DNA of 64,000 nt from Gammaproteobacteria bacterium (lineage in GTDB: Bacteria > Pseudomonadota > Gammaproteobacteria > Enterobacterales > Alteromonadaceae): contig JAAFAI010000012.1 of NCBI GenBank assembly GCA_018222405.1, positions 1 through 64,000 of the forward strand, given 5' to 3'. Positions within the stretch are counted from its first letter, which is position 1. Every line of letters starts with the position of its first letter. The notes beneath the pieces were generated by a model. It made no database searches. It worked only from the letters and a program-made list of their open reading frames with translations, and was not told where the DNA came from. Positions 48,313-56,620 of this stretch are shown here, piece after piece. The translations under genes and the position numbers were made by a program.

Positions 48313-48323
48313 AGTCTCCTCCT
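48310..48323 (-). promoter_or_regulatory. Strong ribosome site before an ATT codon
   Basis: On the minus strand AGGAGGAG is followed by ACT and then ATT. The five-base gap from AGGAGG to ATT is ideal. It fixes the translation start of the RNase J-like gene at a non-standard codon. Confidence 0.65.
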
Positions 48324-48514
48324 GAGCGATTTGCTGCCTGAAAGTTGTGATCTGCGAAATGGGTTTATTACAGCACAGCCGTCGATGCAGACAGGCACTA
48401 AAGCTATAACAAAGACGCGATTATGATGGTCTTTATCAAGGATGTTATTGACCTTAATCAGCAAAGCCAACACACCCCGGTAATTATTACGTTTATTGCG
48501 GATTATGGTTCAGC

Positions 48515-48868
48515 TCAGGCCAGCTTATCGGCAAAATCTTCCGGGGCCATTAGCTCACTTTCCTCGGCTGGCATGGGGGCAATAATGACGTTGAGAAAGT
48601 CCTTGGACAAACCAGAAGTCCAGCGAGATAGCCAGACATCGAGAGTAATCGCTTTGGGTTCACAGTGAGCCCATTCCTGATCGGCCCACATACTGGCCAG
48701 GCTGGCCGTTGGCCACACCGGGACGCCTTCCTCATCATCTGAGGTCAGCATTACGCAACCATCATCATCATTAAGGATAAACAATTCACCCTGCTCTTTT
48801 ACCGTTGCAAAAAAGCTCGCCAGACGTTGTTCCGGATTCTGGCTAATAAATTCGTCGTCTTTCAGCAT
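48515..48868 (-). CDS. DUF2750 domain protein
   Basis: A 117-residue cytoplasmic, acidic protein of the DUF2750 family, whose function is not known. Visible are the FFATVKEQGELFIL start, VPVWPTASLASMWA and a C-terminal WTSGLSKDFLNVIIAP. No signal peptide, membrane helix or catalytic motif is seen. It is flanked by two minus-strand genes at distances that allow separate promoters. Confidence 0.8.
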   Translation of the reverse strand: MLKDDEFISQNPEQRLASFFATVKEQGELFILNDDDGCVMLTSDDEEGVPVWPTASLASMWADQEWAHCEPKAITLDVWLSRWTSGLSKDFLNVIIAPMPAEESELMAPEDFADKLA

Positions 48869-48914
48869 TATAATTCTCTTTGTTTCAATTCAGGCTGAGC
48901 ATGTTGCTCTGTTA

Positions 48915-49757
48915 TTATACGTCCTGGGTAAAGTGTTGACTCACCACACTCACCACATCAGGCACAATGGAACGTCTGACAGACTTCATATAATACATAT
49001 ACAGTTTACACTGCGCATGAGTGAAATGATCAATACAGCGCACATTTTCCAGCCCCCACTGTGACCAGTCCAGGCCAACCGGTAACACTGCTACGCCACC
49101 CTCCTGCTGCAATGTAGCCAGGGCCAGACGCAGGGAGTTAGTAGTAAACTTAGCATCCCGGTATTCAGTAAAGCGGGTCAGGAGCTCGTCACGGGCCTTA
49201 CTGCCCCAGTCTATCGACACAAACTGCTCCGGTCCGGTGTCCACTTCGGCCTGATTTATACTGAACAAGCCCAACGGTATCGCCTTTAACAGTTGCCCGG
49301 TAAACTCTTCCGATTTCAGCGGCTCACTGGAAAATGCAATATCGATACTGCGGTCATGCAATTGCCGGGAAATCTGTTCCGAAGGCAGTACCTCTGCCTT
49401 AATCGCCCATTCGGGAAACGCCCCATGAATTTGCCGCAGCAACTCAGGCATCCAGATTTCGTTATTTAACTGGCCAGCCCCGCACACCAGATACTCACCG
49501 GCCTCGCGCTGTAGCTCTTGTTTAGCTTGTTGCAAGGTAGCACTAAGCTGCTCGGCATAAGGCAGCAGCCGTTCGCCGGCTGGCGTGAGCTGGATGCTAT
49601 TACGGTGACGCACAAATAAGGTTGTGTGGAAGTATTCTTCCAACTGCTTAATTCTGGCGCTAACTGCCGATTGGGTTAAATAAAGGTTCTCGGCTGCTTT
49701 GCCGAAATGACGTGTTTTTACTACTTCTACAAATGTGGTCAGAAAACGAATGTCCAT
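48915..49757 (-). CDS. hdfR: HdfR-like LysR regulator
   Basis: A 280-residue LysR-type regulator whose helix-turn-helix (FVEVVKTRHFGKAAENLYLTQSAVSARIKQLE) and following RHRNSIQLTPAGERLLPYA closely follow enteric HdfR, also in length (about 279). HdfR represses flhDC in Escherichia and affects other genes; here the targets are unknown. A divergent MaoP gene and this regulator form the same neighbourhood as in Escherichia coli, with one small gene between. Confidence 0.8.
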   Translation of the reverse strand: MDIRFLTTFVEVVKTRHFGKAAENLYLTQSAVSARIKQLEEYFHTTLFVRHRNSIQLTPAGERLLPYAEQLSATLQQAKQELQREAGEYLVCGAGQLNNEIWMPELLRQIHGAFPEWAIKAEVLPSEQISRQLHDRSIDIAFSSEPLKSEEFTGQLLKAIPLGLFSINQAEVDTGPEQFVSIDWGSKARDELLTRFTEYRDAKFTTNSLRLALATLQQEGGVAVLPVGLDWSQWGLENVRCIDHFTHAQCKLYMYYMKSVRRSIVPDVVSVVSQHFTQDV

Positions 49758-49818
49758 GCTTATACGTACTATGACTCTCGTCCATACGCATAAGCTGGCA
49801 CAAGTTTTTAGTAAAGTA

Positions 49819-49850
49819 AAATAAAACGTGCCGGGCGGCCCGTTTTATTT
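49819..49850. terminator. Bidirectional-type terminator
   Basis: AAATAAAACG and CGTTTTATTT pair perfectly around a G+C-rich 12-base loop. It lies just past the stop of the 55-residue gene on the minus strand and before the HdfR start. Confidence 0.75.
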
Positions 49851-49855
49851 GGCGT

Positions 49856-50023
49856 TCACTCGAAGCTATCGTGCTGAGCACGTCGCTGCTTATCGCGTCG
49901 GTGCATCGCCTTCTTCTTGTCTTTCATAGATTGCTGACGTTTATGGTCTTTGCGGAAATCGCCACCATCTTCGTCATCTACCGAGTCCCATTCTTCCCGC
50001 TGGTAACGATAGTCTTTGCTCAT
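49856..50023 (-). CDS. Small charged protein, 55 residues, unknown
   Basis: A frame of 55 codons beginning MSKDYRYQREEWDSVDDEDG and ending in a strongly basic stretch (KDKKKAMHRRDKQRRAQHDSFE). GAGAAG lies before the ATG and a terminator follows the stop, which supports a real gene. The mix of an acidic N-terminal half and basic C-terminal half suggests a cytoplasmic nucleic-acid- or ribosome-associated protein; I do not recognise the family. It lies between hdfR and maoP. Confidence 0.65.
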   Translation of the reverse strand: MSKDYRYQREEWDSVDDEDGGDFRKDHKRQQSMKDKKKAMHRRDKQRRAQHDSFE

Positions 50024-50370
50024 TGTCTTCTCTGGGTTGGTTGAACACTAACACCTTTATTATTCCTCGCTGTTAAAAAATAGGAAATGAATAGTTTTTA
50101 TCGTCACGACAAACTTTATTTCTGATCGTTTTTTAACCAATTTATATTTTTCTGTGCTCATAAAGCATCGCTCACGAGACCTCATCCCAGCGCTGTAGGG
50201 GGCTATAAAGCCCTTAGTATGACTGGTTTTTATCGCTCATTTTGTGAGTCAAAAGATGGCAGTTTTGTGAAACAATTTTTTTTATTGTGAAGGTAAAAAT
50301 TTTTTGTTTTTCATTTGCGGTTTTATAAATTAAAAGTGCACGAAATTACTCAACCAAGAGAATTCGTATC
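50024..50370. other. AT-rich region upstream of maoP
   Basis: About 350 bases without a gene, very AT-rich toward maoP, with a GGGCTATAAAGCCC palindrome near 50198. In Escherichia coli the MaoP target site maoS lies in this interval between hdfR and maoP. I cannot point to the site here. Confidence 0.4.
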
Positions 50371-50727
50371 ATGAAGACGACAGATATACGTGTACCCGCT
50401 AAGCAATTTATCGATCGCCAACACTTTCCTTACGGTTTCCGTAAGTCAGGTGACTTTAGTATTCCCGAAGCCGACGTGCTGAGCGCCTATGGTAAAACCC
50501 TGGCCGGTCTGGAGTCTGGTGAACTGAGTCCGGAGAACGCCGAAGAGCAACGCTTTATCGCGGTGCTTAAAGGTGAGCAGCAAGCCAGCAGTCTGCTGGA
50601 AAAAGCCTGGTTGAAATACATCAGGCTGGCGCGCAACCGCAAACAATTTTATACCCTGCATAGTTCAGCCAGTAATCAGTCTGACTATGACGAGGATTAC
50701 TCTGACGACGAGTTTGATGTAGCTTAA
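50371..50727 (+). CDS. maoP: MaoP (DUF413) macrodomain Ori protein
   Basis: A 118-residue DUF413 protein like Escherichia coli MaoP (formerly YifE), which with the site maoS organises the Ori macrodomain of the chromosome. Recognised by FPYGFRKSGDFSIPEADVL, SGELSPENAEEQRF and WLKYIRLARNRKQFYTL. The C-terminus is acidic (DYDEDYSDDEFD). The hdfR-maoP divergent order supports the assignment. Confidence 0.85.
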   Translation: MKTTDIRVPAKQFIDRQHFPYGFRKSGDFSIPEADVLSAYGKTLAGLESGELSPENAEEQRFIAVLKGEQQASSLLEKAWLKYIRLARNRKQFYTLHSSASNQSDYDEDYSDDEFDVA

Positions 50728-50762
50728 CTGTTACCGCCGTATACCCGTCATTCAGCATACAC

Positions 50763-50797
50763 CCGTCGGCAGTCTCCCGACTGCCGGCTGTCTTTTT
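50763..50797 (+). terminator. Terminator of maoP
   Basis: CGGCAGTC/GACTGCCG stem (50767-50786) with a four-base loop, followed by GCTGTCTTTTTT. Confidence 0.85.
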
Positions 50798-50930
50798 TCT
50801 TTTCTCCTGTCTACACTCAATATAAAAATGTGATCAACCCGGCTCATGGGCATTTGTGTGATCCGTCCTACGCACCACACCTTATAAATTAGTGCCCGGT
50901 CATTCCGGTCAGTAAAGCAAGGAGGTTATT

Positions 50931-51605
50931 ATGGAAACACGTTTCTCGCAGTTAAGTCATTATTCCATTCACGCCACAGATGGCGATATTGGTGGCTGTC
51001 AGGATGTGTTGATTGACGATGCCCAATGGATCGTCAGATATATCGTTGCCGATACCAACACCTGGCTACCCTTGAGTCGCAAGGTGGTTATCACCCCGGT
51101 CTCCATTGAAAGTTTACAGGCAGATGAAGAAATTCTGGCCGTTTCTCTTACCAAAGAGGCGCTTAAGAGCAGCCCATCTCTTGAAGAACACCAGCCTGTT
51201 TCCCGTGAGTACGAGTCGTTATTGTACAAATATTTTGGCTACGGCTACTACTGGACAGGCCCGGGTGCCTGGGGCGAATATGCCCACCCTCTGGAACTGG
51301 TTGATAATTTTGCCCAGGAGCATGCCGAGGTTGAGGAAGATAATTCGCACCTGCGCTCCTGTGACGAACTCACCGGTTACACCATCGCACTAAGTGACGG
51401 CCAGGCGGGCCATGTGGAGGACTTTGTGATCCGGCTACCGCAATGGTCAGTGACGCACTTAATCATTAATCTTAACGACTGGCTGCCCGGCGGTAAGCGG
51501 GTCAAAGTTGACTGTCGTCATATTTTACAAATTGACTGGGCAGGCCACGTCATTGAGCTGGATATCAGCAAGAAAGAGCTGGAAGGTGCGGTAAGTGCGG
51601 ACTAA
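50931..51605 (+). CDS. PRC-barrel domain protein
   Basis: A 224-residue protein with two PRC-barrel repeats, one at about 8-75 (DGDIGGCQDVLIDDAQW) and one at about 145-215 (LSDGQAGHVEDFVIRLPQW), joined by a Tyr/Gly-rich linker (YKYFGYGYYWTGPGAWG). Such proteins are stress-linked in many bacteria, but their biochemical role is unclear. AAGGAGG precedes the start. The 3' end overlaps the convergent ArsR gene by four bases. Confidence 0.85.
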   Translation: METRFSQLSHYSIHATDGDIGGCQDVLIDDAQWIVRYIVADTNTWLPLSRKVVITPVSIESLQADEEILAVSLTKEALKSSPSLEEHQPVSREYESLLYKYFGYGYYWTGPGAWGEYAHPLELVDNFAQEHAEVEEDNSHLRSCDELTGYTIALSDGQAGHVEDFVIRLPQWSVTHLIINLNDWLPGGKRVKVDCRHILQIDWAGHVIELDISKKELEGAVSAD

Positions 51606-51901
51606 TTGTCCGCACAGAAAAAACCGTACAACAGATTCATGATTTGAATAATGCGGTTGTCCGCCAGACGATAATAAATGGTTTGGCCGCTGCGGCGAGT
51701 GGCAACAAACTCAGCTTCGCGGAGTAATGCCAAATGCTGCGAAAGCACAGGTTGGGTTACCGGCACGTCGTCAAGCAACTCAGTCACCGAGCGCTCTCCC
51801 TCTAACAGAGAGCAAAGCACCATCAACCGGGTTTTATTCGATAGTTGTTTTAGAAATTGCTCAGCTTCTTCAGAGCGGCTCAGCATTTGCGATGGATCCA
51901 T
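51602..51901 (-). CDS. ArsR-family repressor, BigR/SqrR type
   Basis: A 99-residue winged-helix repressor. DNA-reading helix VTQPVLSQHLALLREA; cysteines at 30 (VLC) and 96 (GFFC), 66 residues apart. That spacing equals the Cys pair of the persulfide sensors BigR (42/108) and SqrR (41/107), so a polysulfide bridge that releases DNA is likely. The divergent gene codes a rhodanese, in keeping with sulfide detoxification. ATG 51901 follows AAGG; an ATG at 51958 without ribosome site is less likely. Confidence 0.85.
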   Translation of the reverse strand: MDPSQMLSRSEEAEQFLKQLSNKTRLMVLCSLLEGERSVTELLDDVPVTQPVLSQHLALLREAEFVATRRSGQTIYYRLADNRIIQIMNLLYGFFCADN

Positions 51902-52053
51902 AGCTTTTACCTTGTCTTGTTCAGGCTCACTGCACGCTATGGGCATATTGAACTGCAAACTGGTCGCCTAAGCAAGTAATGGTTATCATTTAATATCACA
52001 AAATTGAACGTACTTATCTCATCAACGATTGCTGTTGACAAGAGCAACCCTCA

Positions 52054-52076
52054 ATATTAGCTTTAACTAATATAAT
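52054..52076. promoter_or_regulatory. Candidate ArsR operator over a -10
   Basis: ATATTAG-CTTTAA-CTAATAT is an AT-rich inverted repeat that runs into TATAAT (52071-52076) ahead of the rhodanese gene. BigR-type repressors bind AT-rich dyads over the promoter. Confidence 0.6.
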
Positions 52077-52098
52077 TTATTTTGTACAAGAGGTCATC

Positions 52099-52446
52099 AT
52101 GCTATTAACTATCCCTGAACGTTTAGCGGCCATTGATCCGGCCCCCAGAAAAGTCACCGCGGCAGAAGCTGCCAAAGAACGAGCGGAACTCAATGGCTTT
52201 GTGATTGATGTCAGAGAACCTGCGGAGCATGCTAACTCCCCAGCCAAGGGCGCAATTAATATTCCCCGCGGCGTACTTGAAATGAAAATGCTGGAACTGG
52301 TTAAGGATCCCGGCACACCAATTTTCCTGCACTGCGCCTCAGGTGCAAGGGCCATGCTCGCCGCCGAGCAGCTGGCAAAAATGGGCTATCAGCATATAGC
52401 CGTAATGACCTGCGACGTGCCAACCATTCAAAAGGCGTTTAACTAA
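52099..52446 (+). CDS. Single-domain rhodanese sulfurtransferase
   Basis: A 115-residue rhodanese. Active loop HCASGARA with the catalytic Cys, and VIDVREPAEHA and AINIPRG of the fold. It would move sulfane sulfur to a thiol or cyanide. Controlled presumably by the divergent two-cysteine ArsR repressor. No persulfide dioxygenase or SQR gene lies alongside. GAGGT precedes the start. Confidence 0.92.
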   Translation: MLLTIPERLAAIDPAPRKVTAAEAAKERAELNGFVIDVREPAEHANSPAKGAINIPRGVLEMKMLELVKDPGTPIFLHCASGARAMLAAEQLAKMGYQHIAVMTCDVPTIQKAFN

Positions 52447-52521
52447 TTGACTAACCGGTGTAAGCTCGCAAAAAACAATAAGCGGGCCATTTAAGGCAGT
52501 TTTTCGTGGAGTTTACCCGGT

Positions 52522-53433
52522 ATGTTAAAAGCAACCCTTGAACAGTGGCGCATGTTTAAGGCCGTCGTGGAAGCCGGCGGATTTAATCAGGCTGCTGAAC
52601 AGGTCCATAAAAGTCAGTCCAGCATTCACCATGCGGTGCAGAAACTCGAACACGCCCTGGATCTCACTCTGTTCCTCAATGAAGGGCGTCGTGTCACCCT
52701 GACCGAAGCCGGCGAGTTAATGTACCGCCGGGCCTGCTTTCTACTGGAAGAGGCCCACAAAGTCGAAAGTGTCGCCAGCAGCCTTACATCGGGCATTGAA
52801 ACCTATTTACGAGTGGCGGCAGATATTATTTTTCCGCCACAAATGCTCTATCACGCGCTAAATAAAGTGTCTCAGGAGTACCCGTTGCTGCGTATTGAAC
52901 TGATGGAAACGGTGTTGAACGGCGCCAACACCCTGCTCAAGGATGGTGACGTGGATATCGGTATTTCACCGTTTCCTTATCCCAATGGCTTCAGTGAAGA
53001 CCTTTGCGATATTGAGTTTATCGCCGTTGCCCATCCTAACCATCCATTACACAAGTTAAACCGCACGCTGAGCCTGGATGACCTTAAAAGTTACCGTCAG
53101 ATTGTGGTACGCGACTCTTCCACTGAGCGCAAGGCCGAGTCCGGCTGGCTCGGTGCGGAACAGCGCTGGACCGTGAGTCATGTGCGCACTTCTATCGATA
53201 TAATCAGTCAGGGCTTAGGGTTTGCCTGGTTACCCCTTGCAATTATTAGCGATAAACTTGAAGATGGCACTCTAAAGCCCTTACCCATGGAGCAGGGCGG
53301 ATTACGCAAAGCTATGCTCCACTTGTGCTTTGCCGACGGCGATCGGCTCGGTCCGGCTGCCCGGGCTTTCATTGGTGAGTTACGTTATCAAACCATGCTG
53401 CTACCCAGCGCCGACTCACTGGATAACAACTAA
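52522..53433 (+). CDS. LysR-family regulator
   Basis: A 303-residue LysR-type regulator with HTH MFKAVVEAGGFNQAAEQVHKSQSSIHHAVQKLE and an effector domain containing DVDIGISPFPYP and QGLGFAWLPLAII. It ends 92 bases before the phosphorelay operon on the same strand. It might be expressed with that operon, but the gap leaves room for a separate promoter. Target unknown. Confidence 0.9.
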   Translation: MLKATLEQWRMFKAVVEAGGFNQAAEQVHKSQSSIHHAVQKLEHALDLTLFLNEGRRVTLTEAGELMYRRACFLLEEAHKVESVASSLTSGIETYLRVAADIIFPPQMLYHALNKVSQEYPLLRIELMETVLNGANTLLKDGDVDIGISPFPYPNGFSEDLCDIEFIAVAHPNHPLHKLNRTLSLDDLKSYRQIVVRDSSTERKAESGWLGAEQRWTVSHVRTSIDIISQGLGFAWLPLAIISDKLEDGTLKPLPMEQGGLRKAMLHLCFADGDRLGPAARAFIGELRYQTMLLPSADSLDNN

Positions 53434-53525
53434 CCCTGTAATTAAACTAAAAGCTGATGATCTTAATGTAACCCATTGTCGTATCAGCTAAATCGACCAA
53501 ATAATCAACATACAAGGATGCGATA

Positions 53526-54860
53526 ATGTTAACCGTATTATTAGTGGATGATGACGCGGAGTTTACTGACGTTGCCTGCACAATCATCGAATTTCTTGGT
53601 CATGAAGTATTAACCGCGTCTACCCTCGCCGAAGCTCGCGAGTGGCTCTCTAAAGAATCATTTGACCATATCCTGTTGGATTTCATGTTACCCGACGGCT
53701 CAGGTCTGCACCTGATGGAATCGCTGCAGCCCGAGCGGAATACCCGCGTCACCCTGATCACCGGTCATCCTTCGGTAAAAGGGATCATCAAGGACATGTG
53801 TGGTCCGAACATTGATTATCTGGTAAAGCCCATTCAACGGGAAGATTTAGAGTCGGTACTGCAGGGCAAGAAGCAAGCTGTTAGTAAACGTTCAACCACT
53901 GCCATTACCAGGCATTTTGGTCAGCTTATAGGTGAATCAGCACCTATGCAGGAGCTTTACAAGCTAATTGGCCGGGTAAGTAAAACCAAAGCCAATGTGA
54001 TGCTGCTGGGTGAAAGTGGTGTGGGCAAGGAAGTGGTCGCTGCCGCGATTCATGAGGCGTCTGATTGTGAAGGTACGTATGTGGCCACCAACTGCGGCGC
54101 TTTTTCAAAAGAACTTATCGGCAGTGAACTTTTTGGCCACGAAAAAGGCGCGTTTACCGGTGCTGTAGGCCGCAAGGAAGGCGTTTTTGAGCAAGCAGAA
54201 AACGGCACTCTCTTCCTCGACGAAATTACCGAGATGCCCATCGACATGCAGCCCAACCTGTTGCGGGTACTGGAAAATAAAGTCGTGATCCGGGTTGGCG
54301 GCACCAAGGCAATGCCGGTAAATTGCCGGGTTGTTTCGGCAACAAACCGCAGCATGGAAGAAATCGCTGAAAGCAAAGTACTGCGTGAAGACATTTATTT
54401 CCGTCTAGCCGTCTTCCCCATTACCATCCCGCCGCTACGGGAACGCAAGGAAGATATTCCGCTCCTGGCAGAACACTTTATTAACCAGCTAAACGAAGAA
54501 AATGGCAGTCAGTTTCGCTGGCAGCCAGTGCAGCTGGAAAAACTGCAGACCTACGACTGGCCGGGTAACGTTCGCGAGCTGCGCCACTTTGTGCACCGCG
54601 CTGCCATTATGAGCGACCCGGAAGGCACCGATATCGAACTACCCAAAACCATTGAGTCACCGTTTGCCAAAAAGCAAACGCTGTCGACGGGGCTGAAGGC
54701 GGGCAGAACCATTGAAGAGGTCGAAAAAGAGTTAATTTACGCGACCTTAGAAAAAGTAGAAGGCAATAAAACCACTGCCGCAGAAATGCTTGGGATCAGT
54801 ACCAAAACCCTGTATAACCGGTTACATGCCTACGGCGACCTTAACAGTGATTCGGAATAA
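53526..54860 (+). CDS. NtrC-type sigma-54 response regulator
   Basis: A 444-residue regulator: receiver (LLVDDDAEF; acceptor Asp near 51 in ILLDFMLPDGSG; VKP lysine), AAA+ domain with Walker A GESGVGKE, the GAFTGA loop that contacts sigma-54, Walker B TLFLDEITEMP, arginine-finger region, and a Fis-type HTH (NKTTAAEMLGISTKTLYNRL). It activates sigma-54 promoters on phosphorylation. First gene of the tightly spaced signalling operon and its only DNA-binding output. Confidence 0.94.
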   Translation: MLTVLLVDDDAEFTDVACTIIEFLGHEVLTASTLAEAREWLSKESFDHILLDFMLPDGSGLHLMESLQPERNTRVTLITGHPSVKGIIKDMCGPNIDYLVKPIQREDLESVLQGKKQAVSKRSTTAITRHFGQLIGESAPMQELYKLIGRVSKTKANVMLLGESGVGKEVVAAAIHEASDCEGTYVATNCGAFSKELIGSELFGHEKGAFTGAVGRKEGVFEQAENGTLFLDEITEMPIDMQPNLLRVLENKVVIRVGGTKAMPVNCRVVSATNRSMEEIAESKVLREDIYFRLAVFPITIPPLRERKEDIPLLAEHFINQLNEENGSQFRWQPVQLEKLQTYDWPGNVRELRHFVHRAAIMSDPEGTDIELPKTIESPFAKKQTLSTGLKAGRTIEEVEKELIYATLEKVEGNKTTAAEMLGISTKTLYNRLHAYGDLNSDSE

Positions 54861-54866
54861 TACAAT

Positions 54867-55109
54867 ATGGATGAAGGGGAATTTGCACGATTACAACAGG
54901 CGGTGCACGACGCGCGCCGGCCATTAAATCGCATAACCATGCAGTCGGAATTGATTAAACTGGCTCTTGAAGGCGCCGTGCCAAAAGATAAAGCCATGGT
55001 GGCGCTGGATAAAATTATTGCCGGCAGCAAAGACTGCAGCGATAGCCTGAGTGATCTGGTAGCGCAGTTTTCTCCTCAGGCAAACGGTGAAGGCAGTCCG
55101 ATAGAATGA
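54867..55109 (+). CDS. Free-standing DHp (HisKA-like) protein
   Basis: An 80-residue protein that looks like a histidine kinase dimerization/phosphoacceptor hairpin on its own. Helix 1 carries an H-box QAVHDARRPLNRITMQ with His14; helix 2 is ALDKIIAGSKDCSDSLSDLV. No ATPase domain follows: the stop overlaps the next start by four bases. By analogy to Spo0B-like or HPt proteins it may shuttle phosphate between the receivers encoded around it. It may also be a regulatory decoy for kinase dimers. Confidence 0.7.
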   Translation: MDEGEFARLQQAVHDARRPLNRITMQSELIKLALEGAVPKDKAMVALDKIIAGSKDCSDSLSDLVAQFSPQANGEGSPIE

Positions 55110-56620
55110 AGACCATTATCCGCAATACAGCTTCTTCGATATTGCTGGTTACCCTGGTTATCATTGTTATTGCCGCCAACTCCACCTACACCATCCACAC
55201 CATGGATGAGCTGGCCTCTCTGGAACGGCGGTTATTTACTACCAACCAGGTTATTAACTCTATTAACACCCTGCACCTGGCCGTACTCAGAACAGAGTCT
55301 GGTCAGCGCGGTTTTTTACTCGCCGAGCGGGAGCGCTATTTAGTTGACTACGAAAAAACGCTCAACAAAGTCAACAACATCATAGAACAGGTAGAAGCCA
55401 ACGCCATTCGTTCGGACTTTTCTGAACAGGAAGTGCGACTGCAACAATTGGTAGCTCTCTCTAAAGCCAAGCTGTCAGAGCTTATCGAAACGGTCGAACT
55501 GGCGCGTCAGGGCCGCAAAGATGAAGCCATTGCCATTTTTGAGTCTGACGTTGGACTGGAATTCTACAACGAGTTTGAAGATGTGTTTGAACAAATTGCC
55601 GAAGAAGAATACAAAGTACAGGCACAGCACATTGATTCACTACTCACATTGCGTTCAGACTCAGTCACTAACCTGATTATCTCCTCACTGACCACCGGGC
55701 TGCTGGTGATCAGTATTTTCATGTTACTACGTATGAACATCCGCGAAACCATCCGCCACAGACGAGAATTGCAGCAACATAACCTGGTGCTTGAATCACG
55801 GGTAAAAGAACGTACCGTGGAGTTACAGGTTTACGCAGAAGAATTGTCACGCAGCAATCGCGAACTGGAAGATTTTGCCTTTGTTGCCTCCCATGATCTG
55901 CAGGAGCCCTTGCGCAAAATCCGCGCCTTTGGCAATCGCATCAGCACTGGCTACGAAGATGTACTGGATGAGCGTGGTCAGGACTTTCTGCGCCGCATGC
56001 TCAATGCCGCCGAGCGCATGTCCATGCTGATCAGTGATTTATTGTCATTCTCCCGGGTAACTACCCGCGGCAAAGACTTTGAGGATACCGATTTAAATAC
56101 GGTCGTTGCCTCGGTGTTGGAAGATCTCGAAATCACTATAGAAGAAAAGCAGGCAGAAATTCATTCCGACTCATTGCCGGTGATGAAAGCCGACGCTTCA
56201 CAAATGAGTCAGCTGTTCCTGAATTTGCTGTCTAATGCACTCAAATTTACCCAACCAGACCAGCCACCGGTTATTACTTTGCGCTATGAAGCTATCGATG
56301 CAGAGGAGGCAGAAAACCTTCATCTGTTGCCAGGCCTGAGCTGGTTTAAACTAACCTTACAAGACAATGGTATAGGCTTTGAACAAAGCTTTGCCGAAAA
56401 AATATTTGCGCCGTTCCAACGCTTACACGGGCGCTCAGAGTATAAAGGTACCGGAATCGGCCTGGCAGTATGCCGCCGCATCGTAGAGCGTCATAACGGC
56501 ACCATCGAAGCCTTTAGTGAGCCCGGCCAGGGCGCCAGGTTCGAACTGTATCTGCCAGAAGACGGCCAGCCGTTTACCAATTTGCAACAACAGGGAGTGA
56601 TAAGTCATGCCGAACAGTAG
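55106..56620 (+). CDS. CHASE3 sensor histidine kinase
   Basis: A 504-residue membrane kinase. Helix at 8-25, CHASE3 sensor (about 35-180, with RTESGQRGFLL), second helix near 190-208, coiled coil, HisKA with His near 263 (VASHDLQEPLRKI) and ATPase domain with NALKFT, DNGIGF and GTGIGLAVC. The HDLQEPLRKI style is that of bacteriophytochrome-type kinases, which pair with Rcp1-like single receivers, such as the one coded next. The two genes overlap by 14 bases. Confidence 0.93.
   Translation: MKTIIRNTASSILLVTLVIIVIAANSTYTIHTMDELASLERRLFTTNQVINSINTLHLAVLRTESGQRGFLLAERERYLVDYEKTLNKVNNIIEQVEANAIRSDFSEQEVRLQQLVALSKAKLSELIETVELARQGRKDEAIAIFESDVGLEFYNEFEDVFEQIAEEEYKVQAQHIDSLLTLRSDSVTNLIISSLTTGLLVISIFMLLRMNIRETIRHRRELQQHNLVLESRVKERTVELQVYAEELSRSNRELEDFAFVASHDLQEPLRKIRAFGNRISTGYEDVLDERGQDFLRRMLNAAERMSMLISDLLSFSRVTTRGKDFEDTDLNTVVASVLEDLEITIEEKQAEIHSDSLPVMKADASQMSQLFLNLLSNALKFTQPDQPPVITLRYEAIDAEEAENLHLLPGLSWFKLTLQDNGIGFEQSFAEKIFAPFQRLHGRSEYKGTGIGLAVCRRIVERHNGTIEAFSEPGQGARFELYLPEDGQPFTNLQQQGVISHAEQ

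Noticed and set aside
52035-52076. TTGACA at 52035 as -35 of the rhodanese promoter
   Set aside because: The TATAAT at 52071 is 30 bases away, far beyond the usual 16-18.
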